Shown piece after piece: positions 24,888 through 32,406 of a stretch of 32,406 nucleotides of DNA. The first letter of the stretch is position 1, and the number at the start of each line of letters is the position of its first letter. The translations under genes and the position numbers were made by a program. The stretch is from Pseudomonas cyclaminis (GTDB lineage: Bacteria; Pseudomonadota; Gammaproteobacteria; Pseudomonadales; Pseudomonadaceae). The stretch is taken from assembly GCF_015163715.1 (NCBI RefSeq), contig NZ_JADDUM010000114.1, forward strand, positions 1-32,406, given 5' to 3'. The notes beneath the pieces are model-generated. The model saw nothing but the letters and a program-made list of their open reading frames with translations. It did not search any database and was not told the DNA's origin.

Positions 24888-26579
24888 TCAGGGCGGCAGA
24901 AGACCGGCCTTGCGGGCTAAGCTTGGATACTTCTTCAGCTCGTCTGCCATACGGGATATTGGAGCTTTGCCGTAGGTGTCCCCCACGTTCGAGGCGGCAT
25001 GACCGGTCAGCCAGTCATGTACTTCCTTAGGTATGCCGACTTCGCGGCACAGGGTCTTGAAGGCATGGCGGAAGCCGTGGGAGGGCATAGCGGTCGTCTG
25101 GAGGCAGACCACCTCCTGAAGGTACTTGTCCCAGGACTTACCCACGGCGTGGCCCAGTCCATCCTTATGTGGCTTCAACTGCGGGAAAAGGCGGCCGGCG
25201 GCGGGTAGGCTTTCCCTGTAGTCGAGAAGGCCGAGGGCAAGAAGATCATCATGCAGCGGCACTCTGCGGCGACTGCTGGCGGTCTTCAAGGACTTGCCCT
25301 CACCTGGGCGAATGGCGATGCACCAAGCGCCGGACAGCGCGTCCTGCTCTACGTCGGATACCAGGAGCTGGGCGACCTCCTCGCGGCGGGCTCCTGTGTA
25401 GGCCATCAGTAGTGGTAGCCAGTACAAGGCCTGTCCGTAGTCTGCACGCTGGGGGACCCACGCTCCTTGGAATAGGGGGCTGCTGAAGATGGACACCAGT
25501 TCCGCCTGAGTGTACCCCTTCTCATGGGCCTCCTGATGGAGGGCCCCTTTGTTGATTGCGTTACGGAGGTCGCGCAGTACGCCGGATGCGGCTACCGGGT
25601 CCACGTCGATAGCTTCCAGACGGTCGCAGGCGAACTTGAAGACTGTGGACAGGGCTGCCAGTTTCTTCCGTATGGTCGGGAGTTGCATTGTCGACGCACC
25701 GCCCTGGCCAACTTGGGAGCGGAGGTTTTCCACAGTCAGCCCAGGCTTCCAGCGGCCTTTTGGGAGTTGGCCGAGGGACACGCGGAAGTTGTGGATGGTG
25801 GTTTTGGAGACCTGGGCGGCCGGAACGTCGCCTATCAGGAAGATAAGGCGCTGCATGCCGTCCTGGTATTCAGCTATGGTCTTCGAAATATCACCTAAGC
25901 CGGCAGCGTCCTGGCGTTTGGACTCGGCCCATATGGCGAAGACCTCCGATAGCCGTAGCCCCATCCCAGAGCGCTTCTCTGGGGCGGTCTCGTGCGAAAG
26001 GGGAAGCGACGCAGAGGTAGTGTCAGGGGTCGCACGCCAATCGCCGTGGTGGCGCTTCATGGCGGTCTCACAAAGGGTTCGCCACGCATGGAAGAACTCC
26101 ATGTAGAGGGCTGTGTAGGTTGAGGTAGTAGGTGAGGGGACAGGATGGCCTAAAGGGCGGAGAGTCTCGCGCATGGCTTCGGTCAATATGACCTGAAGAC
26201 TACCGGCCTCATCTTCCATCACGTCTTCCGGCAGAACTTTTTCCCCTCCGGATGTAGCGAGGAACACGGATATGCGCTCTGGGTCGCGTTCCCACACCTT
26301 CAGTTCTGCGCTAATCCAGCGGTCAGCCAGTTTTGGGGCGTCCGTGGGGAGTAGGGAGGACTCTCCCTTCAAGGATGCGCGGGCGAGGGCAAGAGCAGCT
26401 TCGCAACGGGCCGCTTCCTCGATAAACGGGATGCGCGCTTCAGACAGTACCTTGGTACCCGTGGAGACTTTCCATTCTCGACCGCGACCAACCAAGGCGC
26501 GCAAGTCCACAGGTATGACCTTTCGGTAATAGAAGTTCCCGGTCTTTGGGCATTTGAACGGTTGTGGCATCGCACCCAC
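24888..26579 (-). CDS. int: Tyrosine recombinase (integrase) targeting tRNA-Phe
   Basis: A 563-residue integrase with a DUF6538-like N-terminus (FKCPKTGNFYYRKVIPVDLR), a SAM-like core-binding region and a C-terminal catalytic domain. Visible catalytic residues are R398 (TGARREEV), a lysine in GKSLKTASSRRR, H501 and R504 in HGFRH, H527 in LTGH and Y536 in DTYGK. The start is taken as GTG at 26579 because AGGAGG lies eight bases upstream; an ATG three codons later is the alternative. It lies 95 bases from the right attachment site and is transcribed away from tRNA-Phe, so it should catalyse integration and excision of the island. Confidence 0.95.
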   Translation of the reverse strand: MGAMPQPFKCPKTGNFYYRKVIPVDLRALVGRGREWKVSTGTKVLSEARIPFIEEAARCEAALALARASLKGESSLLPTDAPKLADRWISAELKVWERDPERISVFLATSGGEKVLPEDVMEDEAGSLQVILTEAMRETLRPLGHPVPSPTTSTYTALYMEFFHAWRTLCETAMKRHHGDWRATPDTTSASLPLSHETAPEKRSGMGLRLSEVFAIWAESKRQDAAGLGDISKTIAEYQDGMQRLIFLIGDVPAAQVSKTTIHNFRVSLGQLPKGRWKPGLTVENLRSQVGQGGASTMQLPTIRKKLAALSTVFKFACDRLEAIDVDPVAASGVLRDLRNAINKGALHQEAHEKGYTQAELVSIFSSPLFQGAWVPQRADYGQALYWLPLLMAYTGARREEVAQLLVSDVEQDALSGAWCIAIRPGEGKSLKTASSRRRVPLHDDLLALGLLDYRESLPAAGRLFPQLKPHKDGLGHAVGKSWDKYLQEVVCLQTTAMPSHGFRHAFKTLCREVGIPKEVHDWLTGHAASNVGDTYGKAPISRMADELKKYPSLARKAGLLPP

Positions 26580-26600
26580 TTTGTACGCCTCCTTTGTACG
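26579..26600. repeat. Paired direct repeat at the right end, candidate integrase arm sites or int operator
   Basis: CTTTGTACG occurs at 26579-26587 and 26592-26600, a period of 13 bases. It covers the int start and ribosome site. The same TGTAC core and period occur at the left end (19021-19042). Confidence 0.5.
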
Positions 26601-26635
26601 ACTTCGGGGCGCAGCTTGGAGGTCCAGAAACTAAA

Positions 26636-26667
26636 AAACCCCTGAGACCTTGCGGAATCAGGGGTTT
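26636..26667 (-). terminator. Terminator for tRNA-Phe supplied by the island
   Basis: AAACCCCTGA (26636-26645) pairs perfectly with TCAGGGGTTT (26658-26667). Read on the minus strand, the stem is followed by a run of T. It begins seven bases after the tRNA 3' end and lies inside the island. Confidence 0.85.
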
Positions 26668-26674
26668 CGGTATT

Positions 26675-26750
26675 TGGTGCCCAGAGACGGAATCGAACCG
26701 CCGACACGGGGATTTTCAATCCCCTGCTCTACCGACTGAGCTATCTGGGC
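26675..26750 (-). tRNA. tRNA-Phe (anticodon GAA), with encoded CCA
   Basis: A 76-base tRNA. The acceptor stem starts GCCCAGA and ends TCTGGGC followed by ACCA. The D-arm has AGCTCAGTCGGTAGAGC, the anticodon stem-loop has GGGGATTGAAAATCCCC with GAA at its centre, and the T-arm has GGTTCGATTCC. The last 33 bases are duplicated at 18929-18961, so the island integrated here and rebuilt the gene. Confidence 0.98.
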
Positions 26751-26760
26751 AACGGGGCGC

Positions 26761-26789
26761 ATTAAACGGGTTTTTCAGGGGGTCGTCAA
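26761..26789 (-). promoter_or_regulatory. tRNA-Phe promoter
   Basis: On the minus strand the -35 is TTGACG (26784-26789) and the -10 is TTTAAT (26761-26766), with a 17-base spacer. A GC-rich discriminator (GCGCCCCG) follows, typical of stringently controlled stable-RNA promoters. It lies on the chromosomal side, so tRNA transcription survives integration. Confidence 0.8.
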
Positions 26790-26853
26790 GCAAGTTTTCA
26801 AAAAATATTTAATTATTACCGTCGCTTACGTGCCGACCCCGGTTTTTGATCAA

Positions 26854-27126
26854 TTATTGAGCAGGTGGCACGTAGCCGTCGGCCTTGGCGTAATCCTCGC
26901 CGGAAAAGAACTTGTCCATCTCGCCCGCCAGGTATTTGCGGTCTTCGGCGTTCATCATGTTCAGGCGTTTTTCGTTGATCAGCAGGGTCTGGTGTTTCAG
27001 CCAGTCGCCCCAGGCTTTGGCGGAGACGTGGTCGTAGATGTCCTGGCCCTTGACGCCTGGGTACGGAGGGCGTTCCAGGGCTGGCAGTTCTTCTTTGTAC
27101 TTGCGGCACATTACGGTGCGGGTCAT
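26854..27126 (-). CDS. yggX: YggX, Fe(2+)-trafficking / oxidative-damage protection protein
   Basis: A 90-residue cytoplasmic protein starting [15 protein letters not shown], with the conserved cysteine C7, then [20 protein letters not shown] and [17 protein letters not shown]. It matches the YggX family in length and sequence. It protects iron-sulfur proteins from oxidants and limits iron-driven damage. Its ATG overlaps the mutY stop by four bases (ATGA). The pairing with mutY is common, and MutY itself carries a [4Fe-4S] cluster. Confidence 0.96.
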   Translation of the reverse strand: MTRTVMCRKYKEELPALERPPYPGVKGQDIYDHVSAKAWGDWLKHQTLLINEKRLNMMNAEDRKYLAGEMDKFFSGEDYAKADGYVPPAQ

Positions 27127-28190
27127 GACGACACTCCTGCGTTCAATACTTCAGCCGCGCGCTTCAGCAGTTTCTTCACCGGTGCGGCAAGGCCCAGGCG
27201 CGGCGGGGTGGCGAGGTTATACCAGAGCCAGTCGGCCTCGGCCACGTGATGGGCGGATTCCTCGACCTGGACCAGCCAGGGTTCGATGGCCAGCTGGAAG
27301 TGGCTGAAGGTGTGGATCAGCCCTGGCAGTTCCTGGTGCTTGCCCAGTTCGAGCGCATGCTGGATGGCCAGGTGATCGAGGTCTTCCAGGTTGTCCAGCT
27401 CCGGCAGGCTCCACAGGCCGCCCCACAAGCCGGTGGAGGGGCGACGGTAAAGCAGGATCGCGCCCTCGGCGTTGGCCAGCATCGGCATCAGCGTGCGCTT
27501 CTGCGGGATGGTCTTGCGCGGCTTGGGGATCGGGTAGCGTGTCTCAAGGCCGAGCATGTGAGCTTCGCAGCCTTTTTCCAGCGGGCACAGCAGGCAACTG
27601 GGTTTGCTGCGCGTGCACAGGGTGGCGCCCATGTCCATCATCGCCTGGGTGTAGGCGTTGACGCGATCATGGGGCGTGAAGCGTTCTGCGGTGGCCCACA
27701 GCTGCTTGGCCACCTTGGGTTCGCCTGGGTAACCCTCTTGTGCGGTAAAGCGCGCCAGCACGCGCTTGACGTTGCCGTCGAGGATCGGCGCGCGCAGGCC
27801 CATGCTCAGGCTGGCGATCGCGCCGGCGGTGGACAGGCCGATGCCGGGCAGTTCGGTGAGCTTTTCGACATCCCTGGGAAACTCGCCACCGTATTCGGCC
27901 ACGACGATCTTCGCGGTCTTTTGCAGGTTGCGCGCCCGGGTGTAGTAGCCAAGGCCGGTCCACAGGTGCAGCACTTCGTCCTCCGGCGCAGCGGCCAGGG
28001 CTTCGACCGTTGGCAAGGACGCCATGAACCGGTCGAAGTAATTGAGCACGGTGCTCACCTGAGTCTGTTGCAGCATGATCTCCGAGACCCACACCCGGTA
28101 AGGCGTGATGCCCTGCTGCCAGGGCAGGTCATGGCGACCGTGGCGGTCGTACCAGTCGAGCACCGCCTGTGAAAACTGCTCGTTTCTCAT
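27123..28190 (-). CDS. mutY: MutY, A/G-specific adenine DNA glycosylase
   Basis: A 355-residue base-excision repair enzyme that removes adenine mispaired with 8-oxoguanine. Visible parts are [14 protein letters not shown], the helix-hairpin-helix [15 protein letters not shown], the catalytic aspartate in [14 protein letters not shown], and a [4Fe-4S] loop with C-x6-C-x2-C-x5-C ([17 protein letters not shown]). The C-terminal NUDIX-like domain that recognises 8-oxoG follows. The start overlaps the asmA stop (ATGA) and the stop overlaps the yggX start, so the three genes are one operon. Confidence 0.97.
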   Translation of the reverse strand: MRNEQFSQAVLDWYDRHGRHDLPWQQGITPYRVWVSEIMLQQTQVSTVLNYFDRFMASLPTVEALAAAPEDEVLHLWTGLGYYTRARNLQKTAKIVVAEYGGEFPRDVEKLTELPGIGLSTAGAIASLSMGLRAPILDGNVKRVLARFTAQEGYPGEPKVAKQLWATAERFTPHDRVNAYTQAMMDMGATLCTRSKPSCLLCPLEKGCEAHMLGLETRYPIPKPRKTIPQKRTLMPMLANAEGAILLYRRPSTGLWGGLWSLPELDNLEDLDHLAIQHALELGKHQELPGLIHTFSHFQLAIEPWLVQVEESAHHVAEADWLWYNLATPPRLGLAAPVKKLLKRAAEVLNAGVSS

Positions 28191-30400
28191 CGCTTGAACA
28201 GGCCCTTCAATGCATCTTTCAATTGCGGGTTTACCTTGTCGAGCTTCTCTTCCAGCTTCTCGCTGAGCTTGTTACCCGCCGCCTTGATCGCGACCTGGCT
28301 CAAGCCGTCCTTGTCCAGGCGGCAGGCCTTGGCGCCCAGCTCCAGCGGGCCACGGCAGCGCAGCGGCACTTCGATGTTGCGGAAATTGGAGCCCACTTCG
28401 CAGGCCGGGTCCGGCACTTCGCGCTGGTCACCTTCGACGATGATGCCGACGCGGTAGTCCATGCCCAGTACGCGCAGGTCGATATCACCGTTGCCGTTGA
28501 CCGCCAGGCCGGGGATGCGCACTTTCAGGTCGGGGTTGTTGGCCACGCCGTTACGGAAGGTCAGGTTGCCCTTCAATTCCTGGAAAGGTGTGTCTTTGCC
28601 GCGCTGTTCGCCGCTCAGGGTTTTGCGATTGAGCATGGCGATGCCAGTGCACAGTTGCTGTTCAAGGTTGGCATTGAGCAGCACACCGTTGTTGATCACA
28701 AAGCTGGCAGTGCCGTTGAGGCTGTCGATCAGCGCCTTTTGGCTATTGCCACGGCCGCTGAGGTTGCTGTCGAGAGTGACCTGGCCTTTCACGGGCGGCG
28801 TTTGCCCCTGGGCTTGCAGGATGCGTTCGACCGGGACCTGCTTGATCCGGCTTTGCAGTGCCAGCACTGGAATGTCCTGGCGCACATCGAGCGTGCCATT
28901 GGCCTGGAAGCTGCCGTTGTAGAGGCCGCCGCTCAGGGTGTCGAGCTTGAGTTGGCCGTCGATGCCGGACGCTTTGAGCACGGCATCCTGGATCGGCAAT
29001 TTGCTCAGGGTCAGTTGGCCGAAAGCAAGGTCGGCATTCACGTCCAGCTTGCGCAGATGGGCCAGGGGCAGCAGTTTGTCAGTGCTCCAGGCGCCTTTGG
29101 TCGGTGCATCCGGCAGCGGTGTGGTCCCGCCGGCGGCCATGGCGCCGGCTTCGCTGTTCTGTACTTCGGCCTGGCGGGCGGCGGTCGCGCCCTTGGCGGA
29201 TTCGGACTTGGCCGGCAGGTAGTTGTCGGCGTTGAAGGTATCGCCCTTGAGTTGCACGCGCAGCGACTGCTTGGCGAAATCATCCACGGCGACGCGGCCG
29301 GTGAAGGTGCTGCCGTCGAGCTTCAGGTTCAGGTCTTCCAGCGCCAGGCTGGTCGGCGTGCCCTGGAGGCGGCTGACCAGTTCGACCTTGCTCAGGCTGC
29401 CTTCGGCCATTGGTGGCAGGGGGTTGCCGACGCTGTCGAGGAACTTGGCCAGGTCGAACTGGGCGATGGACAGGGCGCCACTGAGCTGCGGAGTCTTGTC
29501 CAGATCGTTGACCTTCAGCTCACCCAGTGCGCGCAACTGGTTGGCCGAGAGTTTCAGGTTGGTCCATTCGGCGATGTTGGCCGCTTGGTCCACCAGCAAC
29601 TGGCCCTGGGTGGAAAAGGTCACGGTCTTGCCTTGCAGCGGTTCGCCGGTGGCTTCGCCGCTGATGCGCATGTCTTCGAACTGATAGCGCTTGAGGGCGC
29701 GCTGGATGCGCAGATTGCCATTGAGCTCGGTCTTGACGCGCATCACCGGCTGGTTGCTGCCGAAGAATGCGGTGAGCTTCACCGGAATGCTGGCGCCTTC
29801 GTGCACGGCGCCGGCGCTCAACTGGATGCTTTCGGCGCTGAATTGCTTGCCGGTCTGCTCATCGTTGTATTCAACGCGGGCGTTGTTGATCGTCAGGCTG
29901 TCGATGTCCAGGCGGATGGGCTGTGCAGGCTTCTCCGGCTTGGCCTCGGGGGCCGGCTCTGCTGGAGCTGGCGCAGTGCTGGCGGTGGCATCGGGCACAT
30001 TCTTGCCGATGTCTTCCCAGTTGCCATGGCCCTGCTTGTCGCGGTTGAGGCGCAGGTTGAGGCCTTCGACACGCACATCGCTCATCTGCACTTCGCGGCG
30101 CAGCAGCGGCAGTACGCGCACCGACAGGCCGAGCATCTGCAGGTCGGCGAAGGGCTGGGTTGGCGCGGTCAGGGTCGCCACGCTGGCTTCGTGCAGTTCA
30201 AGGCCGAGCCAGGGGAACAGGCTCCAGCCGATATCGCCATTGAGCGTCAGCTCGATGTGGGCCTTGTCGCGGGCAATCTGGCGAATCTCTTCTTTGTAGT
30301 CGTTGGGATCGAAAAGATGGGTCAGGGCAAAGCCCAGAGCCACAATGATCAGCAACAGCCCGAGAAGTACCAGACCCAGGATTTTGCCGAACGCTTTCAT
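28187..30400 (-). CDS. asmA: AsmA family protein
   Basis: A 737-residue envelope protein of the AsmA family, implicated in outer-membrane lipid homeostasis. One N-terminal membrane segment (MKAFGKILGLVLLGLLLIIV) anchors a large periplasmic beta-rich body. The AsmA N-terminal domain includes FDPNDYKEEIRQIA and SLFPWLGLEL. The C-terminal region has LNGTASFVINNGVL and a final Cys-containing, lysine-rich tail. The ATG at 30400, with AAGGA eight bases upstream, is preferred over a TTG nine codons earlier. It is the first gene of asmA-mutY-yggX. Confidence 0.92.
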   Translation of the reverse strand: MKAFGKILGLVLLGLLLIIVALGFALTHLFDPNDYKEEIRQIARDKAHIELTLNGDIGWSLFPWLGLELHEASVATLTAPTQPFADLQMLGLSVRVLPLLRREVQMSDVRVEGLNLRLNRDKQGHGNWEDIGKNVPDATASTAPAPAEPAPEAKPEKPAQPIRLDIDSLTINNARVEYNDEQTGKQFSAESIQLSAGAVHEGASIPVKLTAFFGSNQPVMRVKTELNGNLRIQRALKRYQFEDMRISGEATGEPLQGKTVTFSTQGQLLVDQAANIAEWTNLKLSANQLRALGELKVNDLDKTPQLSGALSIAQFDLAKFLDSVGNPLPPMAEGSLSKVELVSRLQGTPTSLALEDLNLKLDGSTFTGRVAVDDFAKQSLRVQLKGDTFNADNYLPAKSESAKGATAARQAEVQNSEAGAMAAGGTTPLPDAPTKGAWSTDKLLPLAHLRKLDVNADLAFGQLTLSKLPIQDAVLKASGIDGQLKLDTLSGGLYNGSFQANGTLDVRQDIPVLALQSRIKQVPVERILQAQGQTPPVKGQVTLDSNLSGRGNSQKALIDSLNGTASFVINNGVLLNANLEQQLCTGIAMLNRKTLSGEQRGKDTPFQELKGNLTFRNGVANNPDLKVRIPGLAVNGNGDIDLRVLGMDYRVGIIVEGDQREVPDPACEVGSNFRNIEVPLRCRGPLELGAKACRLDKDGLSQVAIKAAGNKLSEKLEEKLDKVNPQLKDALKGLFKR

Positions 30401-30725
30401 GGGCGAGTCCTTGTATGTCGATTTCAAAATTTAGCCGAAGAGTATAACGCCCGATGGCCGGCGTCAGGTCACCGATCGTTACATTGTATCTACGGGCGAG
30501 GAGGGCGGGATTCTGGCGTCAATAAAATAGAATCTCCTGAAAAAGTGATATCAGTTTGGTTTTTCTGACATCCGCAGATGCTAATCTCTGCGTGTTCGTC
30601 CGCCTTCTGCGACGTATCGTCGCGCCAAAATGGAGCTTCACTCAACAAAAACGGCCACGCTCTGCGTGCTAGGCCGAGGGGGAGAGCGCCTGACGGACGC
30701 ATACTAATAACTGGGGGAAACACCA
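30401..30725. other. Divergent intergenic region between asmA and the OFA transporter
   Basis: A 325-base stretch holding both divergent promoters. TGCTAATCT (30579-30587, plus strand) is an extended -10-like site. It lies in the loop of a short stem CGCAGA/TCTGCG (30573-30578 and 30587-30592). No good -35 was found. No gene is supported. Confidence 0.45.
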
Positions 30726-32387
30726 ATGAGCACTAGCACTGTGGCCGGTTCTACCGCCGCACAGCCAGCGTTCCTGTCCAAGGAACGCATCATCGCCAAG
30801 CCCGGGTTCAACCGCTGGCTGGTTCCACCGGCCGCCCTGGCCATCCACCTCTGCATCGGCATGGCCTACGGGTTTTCGGTGTTCTGGCTACCGCTGTCCA
30901 AGGCGCTGGGTATCACCAAGCCGGTTGCCTGCGCGCCGGACATGAGCTTTATCGCCCAAGTCTTCTCGTCCCAGTGTGACTGGCCTATCTCCATGCTGGG
31001 CTGGATCTACACCCTGTTCTTCATCTTCCTGGGCTGCTCGGCAGCGATCTGGGGCGGCTGGCTGGAACATGCCGGGCCACGCAAGGCCGGTGTTGTATCG
31101 GCGCTGTGCTGGTGCGGTGGCCTGTTGATCTCGGCGCTGGGCATCTATACCCACCAGATCTGGCTGATGTGGATCGGTTCCGGCGTGATTGGCGGTATCG
31201 GCCTGGGCCTGGGCTATATCTCGCCCGTGTCGACCTTGATCAAGTGGTTCCCGGACAAGCGTGGCATGGCCACCGGCATGGCGATCATGGGTTTCGGCGG
31301 CGGCGCGATGGTCGGTGCACCCTTGGCCGCAGCGCTGATGGGGCACTTCGCTTCGCCGACCAGCGTGGGCGTATGGCAGAGCTTCCTGGTGATGGCGGCG
31401 ATCTACTTCGTGTTCATGATCGGCGGCGCACTGTCCTACCGCGTGCCACCGACCGGCTGGAAGCCTGAGGGCTGGACCGCGCCGGCGAAAAAAGCCAGCA
31501 ATGCGATGATCACCCACCGTCACGTACACGTGAACGTGGCTTGGAAAACCCCGCAATTCCGCCTGGTATGGCTGGTGTTGTGCCTGAACGTATCGGCCGG
31601 TATCGGCATCCTCGGCATGGCTTCGCCGCTGCTGCAGGAAGTGTTTGGCGGCAAGTTGCTGGGTGTGGACGTGCCGTTCGGTCAACTGGACGCCGGGCAA
31701 CTGGCCTCCATCGCGGCCATCGCTGCAGGCTTCACCGGTTTGCTGAGCCTGTTCAACATTGGCGGCCGGTTCTTCTGGGCTTCGTTCTCCGACTACCTGG
31801 GCCGTAAAAATACCTACTTCGTGTTCTTCGCCCTGGGCTTTGCCCTGTACGCGCTGATCCCGAACCTGGGTCACCTGGGTAACGTGGCGCTGTTCGTGGC
31901 GGCGTTCTGCATCATCCTGTCGATGTACGGCGGTGGTTTTGCGACGGTGCCGGCTTACCTGGCGGACCTGTTCGGTACGCAAATGGTCGGCGCGATCCAC
32001 GGTCGCCTTTTGACCGCATGGGCCGCGGCGGGCGTGCTGGGCCCGGTGTTGGTGAACTACCTGCGTGAATATCAGTTGAGCATCGGTGTAGAACGCGCCG
32101 CAGCCTACGACATCACCTTGTACATCCTCGCCGGCCTCCTGGTGTTGGGCTTCATCTGTAACCTGCTGGTGCGTCCAGTGGCCGACAAGTACTTCATGAC
32201 CGACGCGGAACTTGCCGCCGAACAGGCGCTGGGCCATGACAAAGGTGCTGATGCCAGCACATCCCTGGAGTGGAAAGCAGCTCCCGGCACGGTGCCAATG
32301 GCGATCGCCGCCTGGCTGGTGGTGGGTATTCCGCTGGCGTGGGGTGTGTGGGTGACCCTGCAGAAGACGGCTGTACTGTTCCACTAA
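30726..32387 (+). CDS. OFA-family MFS transporter (oxalate/formate antiporter-like)
   Basis: A 553-residue major facilitator protein with about 12 membrane segments. It shows AIHLCIGMAYGFSVFWLPLS in the first segment, GGWLEHAGPRKAG in the first cytoplasmic loop, GLGYISPVSTLIKWFPDKRG (an OFA hallmark), and NIGGRFFWASFSDYLGRK in the second half. The substrate is probably a small carboxylate, but oxalate is not proven. It is longer than usual, with a C-terminal extension that includes an additional hydrophobic segment (about 522-545). GGGGGA lies upstream of the ATG. The stop is 19 bases from the window end. Confidence 0.9.
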   Translation: MSTSTVAGSTAAQPAFLSKERIIAKPGFNRWLVPPAALAIHLCIGMAYGFSVFWLPLSKALGITKPVACAPDMSFIAQVFSSQCDWPISMLGWIYTLFFIFLGCSAAIWGGWLEHAGPRKAGVVSALCWCGGLLISALGIYTHQIWLMWIGSGVIGGIGLGLGYISPVSTLIKWFPDKRGMATGMAIMGFGGGAMVGAPLAAALMGHFASPTSVGVWQSFLVMAAIYFVFMIGGALSYRVPPTGWKPEGWTAPAKKASNAMITHRHVHVNVAWKTPQFRLVWLVLCLNVSAGIGILGMASPLLQEVFGGKLLGVDVPFGQLDAGQLASIAAIAAGFTGLLSLFNIGGRFFWASFSDYLGRKNTYFVFFALGFALYALIPNLGHLGNVALFVAAFCIILSMYGGGFATVPAYLADLFGTQMVGAIHGRLLTAWAAAGVLGPVLVNYLREYQLSIGVERAAAYDITLYILAGLLVLGFICNLLVRPVADKYFMTDAELAAEQALGHDKGADASTSLEWKAAPGTVPMAIAAWLVVGIPLAWGVWVTLQKTAVLFH

Positions 32388-32406
32388 CACTGCAAAACCC
32401 TCGTGG

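Larger units (their letters stand above)
18929..26707. mobile_element. Integrative element in tRNA-Phe (about 7.7 kb), plasmid-like with a defence-type cargo
   Basis: Identical 33-bp direct repeats at 18929-18961 and 26675-26707 bound the element. The right copy is the 3' end of intact tRNA-Phe and the left copy is an orphan fragment of it. A tyrosine integrase gene lies next to the tRNA and points away from it. Inside are a zinc-ribbon protein, a DUF5343-HEPN operon, a serine recombinase, a small membrane protein, a Rep-like winged-helix protein, a small unknown protein and a ParB-like protein. There are no phage structural genes and no conjugation genes. Parts, especially 19600-21000, are visibly lower in GC than the flanks. 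Confidence 0.93.

Noticed and set aside
18929..26707. Island considered as a prophage
   Set aside because: No capsid, tail, portal, terminase or lysis genes are present; the gene set is plasmid-like.
28169..30568. A 799-codon plus-strand open frame opposite asmA
   Set aside because: It is antisense to a clear AsmA protein, has repetitive low-information composition and no ribosome site. Long antisense frames are expected in GC-rich DNA.
30888..32390. A 500-codon minus-strand open frame opposite the OFA transporter
   Set aside because: It mirrors the transporter codons, has an extreme H/Q/R composition and no domain.

Overview
The window reads as chromosomal DNA of a Pseudomonas, most likely of the P. 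fluorescens group. The evidence is the linked lapA-type adhesin, lapD and lapG, a GC-rich codon style, pseudomonad versions of GabP, YggX, MutY and AsmA, and a GTGGGAGG-type extragenic hairpin. The species call is inference from gene content; no search was run.

Left part (1-9380). The C-terminal end of a giant RTX adhesin (LapA type) runs in from the left edge. After a small conserved gene come lapD and lapG on the minus strand. Together these are the c-di-GMP-controlled adhesin retention and release module: LapG cuts LapA off the cell, and LapD sequesters LapG when c-di-GMP is high. A BcsQ/WssA-type ATPase gene follows, divergent from lapG, but no cellulose synthase genes follow it.

Middle part (9361-18514). 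A minus-strand operon encodes a polar amino-acid ABC transporter (ATPase, binding protein, two permeases) and ends in an overlapping methyltransferase gene. It is divergent from a GABA permease gene (gabP) that has a close match to a sigma-54 promoter. Next come a small unknown gene, an antitoxin gene whose RelE/ParE-type toxin partner has lost its middle, a BASS/ACR3-type transporter, a GT39/ArnT-like membrane glycosyltransferase and a small membrane protein.

Island (18929-26707). A compact element of about 7.7 kb sits in the 3' end of tRNA-Phe. It is bounded by 33-bp direct repeats, with a tyrosine integrase next to the tRNA. It carries a zinc-ribbon/coiled-coil protein, a two-gene DUF5343 plus HEPN (Swt1-type) operon that looks like a toxin-antitoxin or antiphage module, a serine recombinase, a small membrane protein, a winged-helix Rep-like protein, a small unknown protein and a ParB-like protein. 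It resembles an integrated plasmid-like element with a defence cargo. The DUF5343-HEPN pair is the best candidate for an undescribed system.

Right part (26751-32406). The tRNA-Phe promoter, the overlapping housekeeping operon asmA-mutY-yggX (minus strand) and a divergent OFA-family MFS transporter complete the window.

Three coding frames are broken by the apparent loss of one G, two in the adhesin and one in the ABC ATPase. All three occur where CGGC is expected and CGC is read. This looks more like sequence error than three independent gene losses, so those genes are described as probably intact in the organism.
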